In this document: positions 24,481-33,348 of the stretch, one piece after another
How the letters are laid out: each line of letters starts with the position of its first letter
Position numbering within the stretch: the stretch's first letter is position 1
NCBI RefSeq assembly: GCF_963924675.1
Contig: NC_089220.1
Span: 158,633,270-158,697,269 of the forward strand
DNA from: Phocoena phocoena
Taxonomy: Eukaryota > Chordata > Mammalia > Artiodactyla > Phocoenidae
DNA length: 64,000 nucleotides
Direction: 5' to 3'
Program-made: the position numbers and the translations under genes
Notes under the pieces: model-generated
The model's database searches: none
Told to the model about the DNA's origin: nothing
What the model saw: the letters and a program-made list of their open reading frames with translations, nothing else

Positions 24481-24885
24481 CCGAGCCTCACATAAAGTAC
24501 CTGCTGGCAAGATAAAGTCAAGAAAAGGAAAAGGAGAGATGGGAGTTACCCTTCAGCCCAAAGGGGGCATTTAGAGGTCACCAGGGAGTCTCCACTGCCA
24601 CTTTCTCCTGTGACACTGACCAGAATCTGTTCTCTTCTCAGTGGGTCCCAGAATAACAGAAGAGGAATGATTTGTATGCAGTTGTTAACACACATCAGGG
24701 CAACACAGCCCTGAGAAATAGAAATCTGTCAGACTACCATTTGACTCTGTATTTCTGCCCTAACGTTTTATAAACATGTCAGAGCAAAAGACGAAAGAGT
24801 TGGCTGACCACCGCAGAGCCAGCAGACAAAACTGTATTTCATTATAAAATCGGAAAAGAAAATAATGTCTTTTCAAGTACTCCAG

Positions 24886-25093
24886 TTTTTTTTTTTTTTT
24901 TGCGGTACGCGGGCCTCTCACTGCTGTGGCCTCTCCCGTTGCGGAGCACAGGCTCCGGACGCGCAGGCTCAGCGGCCACGGCTCACGGGCCCAGCCGCTC
25001 CGCGGCATGTGGGATCTTCCCGGACGGGGGCACGAACCCGTGTCCCCTGCATCGGCAGGCGGACTCTCAACCACTGTGCCACCAGGGAAGCCC
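24886..25093 (-). mobile_element. CHR-2 SINE in CCDC3 intron 1
   Basis: A T-run of about 15 bases, 'gcggtacgcgggcctctcac' and the head 'ccaccagggaagccc'. Very close to the other CHR-2 copies at 27898 and 58149, so probably young. Flanks 'ccagtttttt' and 'ccagctcttttt' may be the target duplication. It is in the same strand orientation as CCDC3. Confidence 0.95.
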
Positions 25094-25540
25094 CAGCTCT
25101 TTTTTCTTGGGAAAATAAAGTTTTATTGTTGAATAGTTTTATAGCTGGGTTCCCAGTGTTTTCCCTAAATAAAGGCATGAAAAAAATCTATGTGAAGTTT
25201 CTCTGTATCAAGAAGATACTGTCTCACTCCTTGTTGACTTCATTTAGAAACTGTACTTCTCAAGCAATTAAAAAAAAACTCAGCTTAATCTAGCTAAACC
25301 ACCCAAGCCAACACAAAGCACGCCATGTATTCTAAACTTAGATATTCTGGCTTCAATATGGAAAACATGTGTTGACATGAGCTTACTGATGGCCCTCTGT
25401 GGAACTTACTGTTTTCTTTCTCAGTGACATGAAATCTCGAGAGCTAAAAGTGAGTCTGCAGGCCAAGGTCATGGTCATTCCATATATCCTTACTGCTACT
25501 CCAGGGGCTGGGAAGACTGGATCTTCTGGCTCCCCTGAAG

Positions 25541-25600
25541 ATCAAGATAGCAAGTGAATCCACAGCCCATCACAGCCGTGGATTCACTCGCCATCTTGAT
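25541..25600 (-). other. Strong stem-loop in CCDC3 intron 1
   Basis: Two 23-base arms (25541-25563 and 25578-25600) are inverted repeats separated by a 14-base loop. They differ at two positions only. In the CCDC3 transcript (minus strand) both differences become G-U wobbles, so the RNA can form an unbroken 23-bp stem. On the plus strand they would be A-C mismatches. No known non-coding RNA is recognised. Confidence 0.75.
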
Positions 25601-25670
25601 AGATACAGAACCTCAAAATGGAATCTAACGTATCAGTCTTCTCCTTCAACTGGAGATAACCAATGCATTT

Positions 25671-25905
25671 AGGGTTCCACCTGCTGTTTTTTATTTCAAA
25701 CTTCAGTTGAACCCATCGTCTGAATTCTTATCCACACGCATTTCATCGTGACCACAAGACCAACTTTCAAGGAACCGCACGAGATTCCAGGAATCTCCAA
25801 TCAGACAGGGCGTCCTACCTAATTCACCTCTGTATCTTCAAAGCCCTGTGACACCCCGCCCCGAGCCCTTACCGCCCCCAAGTCCCTCCTCCATAAACCT
25901 TTGCT
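25671..25905. repeat. Local direct duplication, copy A
   Basis: Begins 'agggttccacctg', includes 'ctgaattcttatccacacgc' and 'ccaactttcaaggaac', and ends 'ccataaacctttgct'. The same blocks recur in the same order and orientation at 26317-26532. The two copies are clearly diverged, with several small indels. I do not recognise the unit as a known repeat family. Confidence 0.8.
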
Positions 25906-26316
25906 ATTTCGAAGAGCCTGGCATTGAGGTCTGCTGGCAGCTGATATGAGCTAACACGAGTGAAACAAGAGGACAACAGCTGGGTTGCATTCCACACCAT
26001 TCCCATCTTGGCATTTAAGCCGGTGCGCAGAAAAGAGCAACTATTCATTCCCCAGCTAACCTGAACCAGGTGTTTTGTATGAGTTACTGTGTTTTAGTCT
26101 CAACCAGCCTTGTTTCTCACATTATGAAGGTGAGGCTATTGAGGTTCTGGGCAAGGTCAGTAACTTGCTCAAAATCATAGGGAGAGCAGAACCAGAATTC
26201 CAGCAACAGTCTGATTTCAAAGGGGTTTTGTTTTGACCACCGCCCAGCCCAAACTACTCCCACCGAATCCAGTTTAAAACATAGGGTCCCACCTATATTA
26301 GAGTTCCACCTAAATT

Positions 26317-26532
26317 AGGGTTCCACCTGTTCTTTATTTCAAACTTGAGTCGACGCCATCACCTGAATTCTTATCCACAAGCATTTCATCTGGACCACAA
26401 ACCAACTTTCATGGAACTCAATCAGAGGGCTCCTGCCTGATTTACCTTTATATCCTCAAAGCACTGTGACCAGAGTCTCCCCGCCCACCCACCGGAGTCC
26501 CCCCCACCACCCCGCCGCGTAAACCTTTGCTC
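26317..26532. repeat. Local direct duplication, copy B
   Basis: Partner of 25671-25905, offset by about 646 bases: 'agggttccacctg', 'ctgaattcttatccacaagc', 'ccaactttcatggaac', ending 'cgtaaacctttgct'. It is preceded by two extra short copies of the 'ggttccacctaaatta' block at 26284-26316. It lies about 290 bases inside the intron from the exon 1 donor. Confidence 0.8.
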
Positions 26533-26817
26533 CTGGAATAGGCTGACTACTTGTTGCTGTAAACCACTTAGAGCTTTTGCCTGAAACACTCTCCTGTCCT
26601 TTAAGCGAAAGAATCATCTCTCTTTTGCCAAGTCTTAGCCAGAGGTACCCAGGGTGTTGCAGACACGTCGGGAGGAGCAGGAAAGAGTCGAGTATGGGAA
26701 GGAGCTCAAGGCATCATCTAACATCGCACACACGGCCAGGATCCCGTGGGAAGTACTGATCCGGCACCGAATAAAGGTGACCGAGGGGGTGGTGTGGGCG
26801 GGAGGTGGCGGGCTCAC

Positions 26818-27191
26818 CTGAGGAAGAAGAAATAGGAGTAATCCTGGACCACGGTGTGGGAGTGACAGGAGAAGTAGCCCAAGCCGGTGAGGTTGAGCCT
26901 GGAGCCCGCGGGCACCTCGAGCATGCTGCCCCACGCCTGGTCGCACAGCATCTCGATCTCGGCCGAGTAGAAGAGCCCCGCCTCGCCGGCCTCGTACTGC
27001 CAGGGCAGGTAGTTGTACAGGCCGTGCACCTCTTGGTGCAGCGCCAGCACCTTGGCGTACACGATGATCTCGGCCAGCTCGGCGCGGCACCCCTCGCTCA
27101 GGGGTCTCCACTCCGAGGGCAGCTGGCAGCTGCGGGAGGTCCCCAGCCGGACGGCCAGGCAGAGCGCGGCGAGCAGCAGCGGGCGCAGCAT
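26818..27191 (-). CDS. CCDC3: CCDC3 (favine) coding exon 1, residues 1-125
   Basis: This exon encodes the N-terminal part of CCDC3, a secreted glycoprotein known from adipocytes and endothelium (family knowledge). The frame starts at the ATG at 27191-27189. An in-frame ATG lies 57 bases upstream, but the chosen start gives a proper signal peptide: MLRPLLLAALCLAV, then a cleavage region near residues 20-21. The mature part begins CQLPSEWRPLSEGC and continues through GLYNYLPWQY, FYSAEIEMLCDQAWGSM and GYFSCHSHTVVQDYSYFFFLR, which I recognise as CCDC3. Cysteines fall at residues 22, 35, 83 and 109, and there is an NLT glycosylation sequon at residue 100. The exon ends CTCAG|GTGAG (donor GT at 26817-26816), splitting an Arg codon after two bases. 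It sits in a CpG island. No stop or frameshift is seen. The symbol is very likely right, since exon 2 continues the same protein. Confidence 0.95.
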
Positions 27192-27720
27192 GCCGGCAGC
27201 GGGGCGAGCGGCGGGACCGGCCTGGTGGGCGCTGCGCCCGAGGCTCACTAGCCGGGGCGCATGGCGGGGAAGCCCGGGGCGGAGCTGGGGCGCCGGTGGC
27301 GTCGGGGAGCCCAGAGCGGCCGGCCCACGGCGCCGCCCCGCCGGCCGGGAAGCGCAGCCCTGGGCGCTCGGCGCGCCGCTCCCTCCGCCGCCAGAATCAG
27401 CCGGCTGGCCCTAGCCCGTGACGCTTTAAAAAGGGCGCGGGGAGGGCCGACCGCCGCCTCCTCCTGCCCCCAGCGGCTGGGGCGTGGACGGCGGCGGGAG
27501 GGGCGGAGGCGGGACGCGGGCCAAGTGCGCGCGAAGCTCGGGAGACGCGGGGCACTGGACCCGTAGCCCCGGGCCAGGCGCCGTGTTTGGGGAGCGCCGG
27601 GCTCCGCGGAAAAGCCAGTGCTGGGAGCGGCGGCCCAGACCTCTTGCAGCGCCCCGCGGACCGACTGGTCGAAGCTTTCCAGGCGCAAAGCCTGTTCCAG
27701 ATGTGGCGTCCTTAGAATGA
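27192..27720 (-). promoter_or_regulatory. CCDC3: CCDC3 CpG-island promoter and 5' UTR region
   Basis: The DNA immediately upstream of the CCDC3 start codon is very GC-rich with dense CpG. The island runs from inside exon 1 to about 27690, where composition drops abruptly to AT-rich. On the gene strand a TATA-like TTTAAA occurs at 27430-27425, directly followed by a half CRE (CGTCA, 27423-27419). These lie about 235 bases upstream of the ATG, which would fit a start site near 27400 and a 5' UTR of about 200 bases. That start site is inference. Open frames here on both strands (for example 27248-27730) are a by-product of high GC and are not called as genes. Confidence 0.7.
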
Positions 27721-27894
27721 TCGCTGTCAATTGCCATGATTAGGCTGTATACGTTTTTGCATTTTCTGTAGTTCATTTAGAGTCAAAAACATAGAAATCT
27801 AACTTTACCATCGCAGAGGTCAACTAGGAAATTCAATGTGATATAACAAACTTTTCTGGATTCATTCATTCATTCTCTCTCCCCACCCGCCCTC

Positions 27895-27897
<3 letters not shown>

Positions 27898-27929
<32 letters not shown>

Positions 27930-28119
27930 GGTACGCGGGTCTCTCACTGTTGTAGCCTCTCCCGTTGCGGAGCACAGGCTCCGGACGCGCAGGCTCAGCG
28001 GCCATGGCTCACGGGCCCAGCCGCTCCGCGGCATGTGGGATCTTCCCGGACGGGGGCACAAACCCGTGTCCCCTGCATCGGCAGGCGGACTCTCAACCAC
28101 TGCGCCACCAGGGAAGCCC
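27898..28119 (-). mobile_element. Young CHR-2 SINE upstream of the CCDC3 promoter
   Basis: A T-run of about 30 bases, 'gcggtacgcgggtctctcac', body and head 'ccaccagggaagccc' followed by a C-run. The long uninterrupted A-tail points to recent insertion. It starts about 700 bases upstream of the CCDC3 start codon and about 200 bases beyond the CpG island edge. Confidence 0.95.
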
Positions 28120-29384
28120 CCCCCCCTTATTTTTTTAATAATGCTCTTAGGAAAGCCTTAAAGATTTGAAAAGCCAAAGCTAGACTGCTCTGATTTTCCT
28201 AGTTACATGATTTCATGTTTTACATAATTCCTACATTCAGATTCTGAATACCCTTCACCTGAGAAATAAATTCAGCAGTAAACTGCAAACAGCTTTTCAG
28301 AAGTCAATGAGTGGCTGTGAGGAGACCCAAACTCCACAGTTAAATCTTTATTCCTAAACTCAGCAGTTCCTTTTACCTCCAAATTGCCTTAATTGTTCCT
28401 AATGTAGTAAGAAGAAAAAAGAGGATATTTATAAATATGTATATTTTATATAGGCAATACATATACATAATATCATGCATATAATATACATATATGCATA
28501 TGTCATACATATTATATATTTATAATAAATTTATAAGCAAAACTGCCTTAAAATGGCAGGCTCTTTGTTCTGCGAGCATATTAACCAGGGTATCTGCACG
28601 TGTAAATCTTAGAATCCAGCTGAATTCTTCTCTGTACTGAAGGGAAGAGTTCTTAGGGAATTCCGGAAGGAAAGGCAAAGAGAAAAGAGTGTAGAGACGC
28701 AGGAGAGAAAATTCCAAGGCTGGGCCTCACCTCCCATGATCCCCAAATCTTCTTACTGTGATCCCTGAATCTTCGGTTAAGACAACTAAACTCGTCAGTG
28801 CTTCTTGTGACGGAAGGTTTTGAAAGGCAGCTCTGGGGCACAGATCCAGCCAGTGTGGGACAAGGAAAGGGGAGGAAGAGTGTGTGAAAAGGGCAGCCTC
28901 AGGGAACCAGAAGACATCTTAGGGAGGGCTTTGGCATCCCAAGAAGTGGAATGACCAGGACTCCAGCCAGCGCTGCCCAGCTCCTGAGAGAATGGAAGGC
29001 TCCAGCCAACATGGGGTCACACTAATCCAGAATCTGATCAGTGACTCAATGGACCAAATTCTTATTCCTACAAAATCATCTGTGATGGGACTAAAGGAAG
29101 AAAGAAATCAGAGTAAGAGCTTCTCACAGATAATAACTAACCCCTGCATAGCTAGTAGTCAGCCTGAGGCCTCAATTAATTTTGTAGAAAAAGTAGTTAT
29201 ATTGAGGGAAGCAAGGGGACAGTAGTCCCGATGGTATATGACTCCTCACGGCGACCCCCCCCCCATGGTAGGTACCAGACTTTCCCAATGGTATGGAGGA
29301 TGGCATCACATGTTGTACATCAGGACTGCTCATTTGTCTCTCACTGAAAATGTGAGTTAAAACATTTCATAGTCACTGTCTTAG
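28120..29384. other. Intergenic DNA upstream of CCDC3, no gene seen
   Basis: Mostly single-copy. An AT-rich tract of alternating TA/CA (about 28425-28530) is low-complexity. A C-run lies at 29255-29264. No convincing coding frame. Confidence 0.6.
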
Positions 29385-29800
29385 TCTGATCAGGCTGCCA
29401 TAGCAAAATACCATAGCCTGAGGGGCTTAAATGACACACATTTATTTCTCACAGTTCTGGAGGCTGGAAGTCCAAGATCAAGGTGTCAGCAGGATTGGTT
29501 TCTGGTGTGGTCGCTCTTCCAGGCTAGTATACGGCCGCCTCCCCTCTGCGTCCTCACACAGCCTTCCTTCTGTGTACCTGCAGAGGGAGAGAGACCTCTG
29601 GTGTCTCTTCCGTCCTCCTCTTGTAAGCACACCAGTCCTATCAGATTAGATCACCACCCTTGTGAACTCATTTAACCTTAATTACTTCCCTAAAGGTCCC
29701 ATCTCCAAATACAGTCTCATTGGTGGTTAAGGCTTTAAGATATGAATGTAGGGCAGGGAGGAGGGGGCAGGAACAGGCGACACAATTCAATCCATAAGTT
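29385..29800 (-). repeat. MaLR (MLT1-like) LTR
   Basis: On the reverse strand it ends 'tatggcagcctgatcagact', preceded by 'ccagcctccagaactgtgag' and an 'aataaat' signal, which is the 3' end of MLT1/MaLR LTRs. The interior ('cacacagccttccttctgtg', 'aaggtcccatctccaaatac') agrees. Likely a solo or partial LTR. Confidence 0.7.
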
Positions 29801-29904
29801 ATTTAGCAGGTGTTCTGCAGGTTTGCTAGAGAAAAAGAGAGAGAGGATATAAAAGGGTTTATATTCCTGGCAAGCCAACCTAGAGGAAGCATTGCCAAAT
29901 TATA

Positions 29905-30360
29905 ATATTAACAACTGCTAACATTTATTCATCGCTTACTATAGGCCAAGCACCATTGTAAGGACTTTGCATATTGTAATGCTCCAAACAACACTTTGAA
30001 GTAGGTACTGCCTCTATAGAATAGATAACTAATAAGAACCTACTGAATAGCACAGGGAACTCTATTCACTACTCTGTAATGACCTATATGGGAATAGAAT
30101 CTAAAAAAGAGTGGATATATGTGTACGTATAACTGACTCACTTTGCTGTACAGCAGAAACAAACACAACATTGTAAGTCAACTATACTCCAATTTTAAAA
30201 AATTAATTTAAGAAAAAGCAGGTACTGCTATCATCCTCATTTTAGAGACAAGGGACTTAAGAACAGAGAGGTTAATTGACTTACTAAGATCACAGAGCTA
30301 GAAAGGGACTGAGCCAGGATTCAAACCCCAGCATCAAATTCCAGAGTCCATGCACTTAAC
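29905..30360 (-). repeat. MIR SINE split by an L1 tail
   Basis: The left part ('tatt catcgcttactataggcc', 'gtaaggactttgcat') and the right part ('catcctcattttagagacaa', 'gagccaggattcaaacccca') are two ends of one reverse-oriented MIR. They are separated by a 206-base L1 insertion. Confidence 0.8.
30012..30217 (+). mobile_element. Very short 5'-truncated L1 3' end
   Basis: 'agaacctactgaatagcaca' to 'caactatactccaattttaa' is the last ~190 bases of an L1 3' UTR. Target duplications 'gtaggtactgc' (30001-30011) and 'gcaggtactgc' (30218-30228) lie within a MIR. Confidence 0.88.
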
Positions 30361-31089
30361 TACAGCATTAAAATATGGACAAAACAAGCAATGTTTTAAA
30401 GGCATGAGTGGGCCCTTTATCAAGAAGTAAGTAGAGTATATGAACAAATAATAACCTTCGCAGAATCACCAGTGATGGTTAAATGAGGGTGTAAATGACT
30501 AACGTTAATTTTGTTTTAACCAGCAGCCCTGCTCTATAAGTTATTAAGTTTATTTTAAGTTAGTGCTATAACTTATGCAGACAAGAGAATAAGCAAGTTT
30601 TTCTTTTTAATTGTATCTTCAAGTGCTTCAGAGGCCTGGAAAACGTTTGTCCATTTCTACAGACCTTAAAACCCTGACTCTTCTTTCCATTCAGATGAAC
30701 AAATAAATAAAAATCAGTATGCACGGCTGATGTCTCTCTTGTTGTATAAACTTGACAGAATCAAAACTCTTCCAGTACTGCCCAGAATGTATTTTCCAGA
30801 CACGAGGGCCTTTGAGAGGTTGTCCTTCTCCTGGATTCTTCACAGACACATCAGTCACGCTTTTCTTCTCTGTAAAGTCTGGCAGAGGGCCTCGCTGATT
30901 GGGGTTCTTCACCTGGAGCCCTGGGTGTGAGCGTCCCCTGGTGAGCAGCTCCTCTTTGGGGACTAAGAACTCCAAACAAGCAGAGCTCAAGGTAGTCGGG
31001 ATGGGAAGCAAAAACTCTATGCCTGAATCTATGGGTTCAGTGGCAAACAAGCCACTTTCACCCCTGGATTCCAAGACCTGTATATTCTG
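30361..31089. other. Intergenic DNA, no gene seen
   Basis: A 127-codon open frame on the minus strand (30691-31074) has no recognised domain. The neighbouring ERV fossil begins just to the right, so part of this stretch may be retroviral in origin. Confidence 0.4.
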
Positions 31090-31804
31090 GCTATGGGGGA
31101 GATAGCACCATATATGTTCTCTGTTTCAAACGTGTACAATATCCTTCACAGCATTTACAATATCCTTTAAGATAGCACCCCATCCTTTCAGGATGTTGAC
31201 TCCCATCTGACACAGGAACTGAGTCTTTGTAAGCCATTACATTGTACCAGTAAGCTTTCAAACTTTGCTCAGTTGCTTCTAGGTGATGTAGTACATGGTT
31301 AGACCAGTTAATTCCATGGCCAAGAGCCCACTGCTGCATTCGCTTTGCTGTGAGAGAAGAGATGCTATGGAAGTCCTTGATCAGAAGCAATGCTACGGAA
31401 AGTACCATGACGGTGAATAAGGTGTTCTTTGGTCCATAGATAGTGCTCCTGGCAGAAGCATCATGGAGCAGGGAAGGCGCATCCACACCTAGAATGTATC
31501 TACTCCAGTGAGAACAAGTCTCTGCTCCCTCCAAGATGGAAGAGGTCCAGTGTAGTCAACCTGCCACCAGGGCATCAGTATTGATCTCTGGTGCTGACAT
31601 AGTAAGCCCTCAGCATTGGTGTTAGCAGGGTCAGCCTTAGTAAGGTAAGTTCAGAAACACAAAGTGAGCAAACACTGTTGGAAAAATCGCACAGATAGAC
31701 TTGCTCAACACAGGGTTGCCACAAACCTTCAGTTTGCAAAAAGACATAATATCTGTAAAGCACAGTAAAGGGAAGCATAATGAAACGATATATGCCTGTA
31801 TCCT

Positions 31805-31905
31805 AAATATATATAAATGTAGATATATCCTAACATATATATTATATATTCTAATATATATACATATATCTCGTATTGGTGATACATATAATATATATAT
31901 TCATC
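31805..31905. repeat. AT-rich low-complexity tract
   Basis: Alternating TA-rich sequence ('tatatattctaatatatata') of about 100 bases. Confidence 0.85.
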
Positions 31906-32195
31906 TGTTTTTCTGGTGATGCCTAACACGTATGCAATCAAACCACTATCAACTGCCCAAGAGTTGGTATCCATCTGTACTGCTGGCCATCTCTCAGTCT
32001 GGACATTGTGTACAAGTAAGTATGTTGCTCAGAGTTCTACCCATGGGAATGTTTTCCCTCACCAGCATCCTTCAGCATCAACCCTGAGTGGCAGGCACTG
32101 AGTGATACTAGCATACAAGACAGAACAATCTGTAAACCAGGCTTATAGTTGATTCTATAGGTGGGTCCAAGTAGCACATTCAAATGTGATATATA

Positions 32196-32300
32196 CAGTT
32201 GACTCCTGAACAACAGGGGTTTGAACTACATTGAGCTTGAGTCTGAGTCCTCTTATAAGGGGATTTTTTTCAATGAATATGTATTATGTTTTGTGGGACC
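32196..32300 (+). repeat. Partial Tigger-like MITE
   Basis: It starts after a TA with 'cagttgactcctgaacaaca' and includes 'tataaggggatttttttcaa'. It shares the terminus of the element at 4881-5056; the right end is missing. It lies inside the ERV pol fossil. Confidence 0.65.
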
Positions 32301-32994
32301 TATCTCCTACCTTCTAATTTACAGACACATTACTAAGGCCTCTAAAGTATCTGCTACTTTATGAACATCAAATCTAATCATCAAAATGTCATCAGTGAGC
32401 TTGGAGTATGATGTTTTGTGGAATGTCAAGATAATCAAGATCTGTCCAGAATAATATGACAGAAAGTAGAATTGGTATAGCCCGGAGGCAAGACTGTGAA
32501 AGTGCACTGTTAGCCCTGACAAGTAAAAGCAAACTGTTTCTGGTGGCCTTTATGACTTGGTATAGAGAAAAGGGCATACACCAGGTCAGTAGCTGCAAAG
32601 CAAGTGCTCAAGAACATGTCAATTTGCTCCTGGAAATATACTACATCTGGGGCAGCAGGTGGAGTTTTAGTCACCACTTCATTAAGTTTATAGTAGGCAT
32701 CACTCATTCTTCAAGATCAGTGTGACTTTTGCACAGGTCAAACTGGTGAGTTCAATGGAGATGTGATAAGTGTCATGTTTTGTGCAGCTTTCAGCCTATA
32801 GATAACTAGTATTGTGGCTGGACCAGCCCTTGTGGTTCTTATTATAATTGTAAGATACCCTCAGCAATAACTAATAGGAAACTTTGAAAAATAAGAAAAT
32901 TTTATTACTTTCAAGTCCTAGAAATTACATGGTACACATAGGGTCATACAGCAAATTCACAGGTAGAGAGAGAGAGCACAGACCTGGAGTTCTG

Positions 32995-33173
32995 TTATCT
33001 AACTATCTATCTATTTATATTTATCTATTTATTTAGCTAGCTGCGCCAGGTCTTGGTTGTGGCACACGGGGTCTTGGCTGCGGAATGTAGGATCCAGTTC
33101 CCTGACCAGGGATGGAACCTGGGCCCCCTGCGTTGTGAGCGCGGAGTCTTACCCACTGGACCACCAGGAAGTC
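32995..33173 (-). mobile_element. Short tRNA-derived SINE (CHR/Bov-tA-like)
   Basis: A TCTA/TTTA-rich tail, 'gggatggaacctgggccccc' and the head 'gaccaccaggaagtc'. A perfect 12-bp target duplication 'cctggagttctg' lies at 32983-32994 and 33174-33185. Confidence 0.92.
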
Positions 33174-33266
33174 CCTGGAGTTCTGCTTTTATTGGGGTTG
33201 AGGGTGGGCTGCCTAGGATTTTGCAGGCTCACTATTTATTGGTGAGTTTAAAATGTAAGAGCAGGA

Positions 33267-33331
33267 CTAATAAGAACCTGCTGTATAAAAAAATGAGTAA
33301 AATAAAATTCAAAAATTCAAAATAAATAAAT
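33267..33331 (+). mobile_element. 65-bp LINE-type micro-insertion with perfect target duplication
   Basis: The insert reads 'ctaataagaacctgctgtat' then an A-rich tail of AAT units. It is flanked by identical 17-bp copies of 'aaaatgtaagagcagga' (33250-33266 and 33332-33348). It looks like the extreme 3' end of an L1 inserted by target-primed reverse transcription. Confidence 0.9.
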
Positions 33332-33348
33332 AAAATGTAAGAGCAGGA

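Larger units (their letters stand above)
22619..26817 (-). other. CCDC3: CCDC3 intron 1
   Basis: This 4199-base intron is defined by the donor GTGAG next to exon 1 and the acceptor TTTTCCATTAG next to exon 2. It holds a 5'-truncated L1 (22733-24064), a MIR (about 24265-24480), a CHR-2 SINE (24886-25093), a stem-loop (25541-25600), a degenerate MIR (about 26125-26215) and a local direct duplication (25671-25905 and 26317-26532). The remainder, for example 24090-24260, 24490-24880 and 25100-25500, looks single-copy. Confidence 0.9.
31090..32725 (-). pseudogene. ERV-L-like endogenous retrovirus pol fossil (RT and integrase)
   Basis: Reading right to left, a broken reverse transcriptase comes first (about 32720-32330), with the block around FSIPSH and FAFTCQG and a decayed catalytic DD motif (DDILM) in another frame. 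An integrase-like region (31534-31100) follows, with the pattern W-x-x-G-H-G-I-x-W and a following H-x-L-H-H-L-E-A. The order RT then integrase is that of pol. Frames are shifted and interrupted, and an AT-rich tract (31805-31900) lies between. This is an old dead copy; class L is inferred from the motif style. Confidence 0.65.

Noticed and set aside
27248..27730. Long open frames on both strands in the CpG island
   Set aside because: High GC reduces stop codons; products are Arg/Pro/Ala-rich with no domain, and the region is promoter and 5' UTR of CCDC3.
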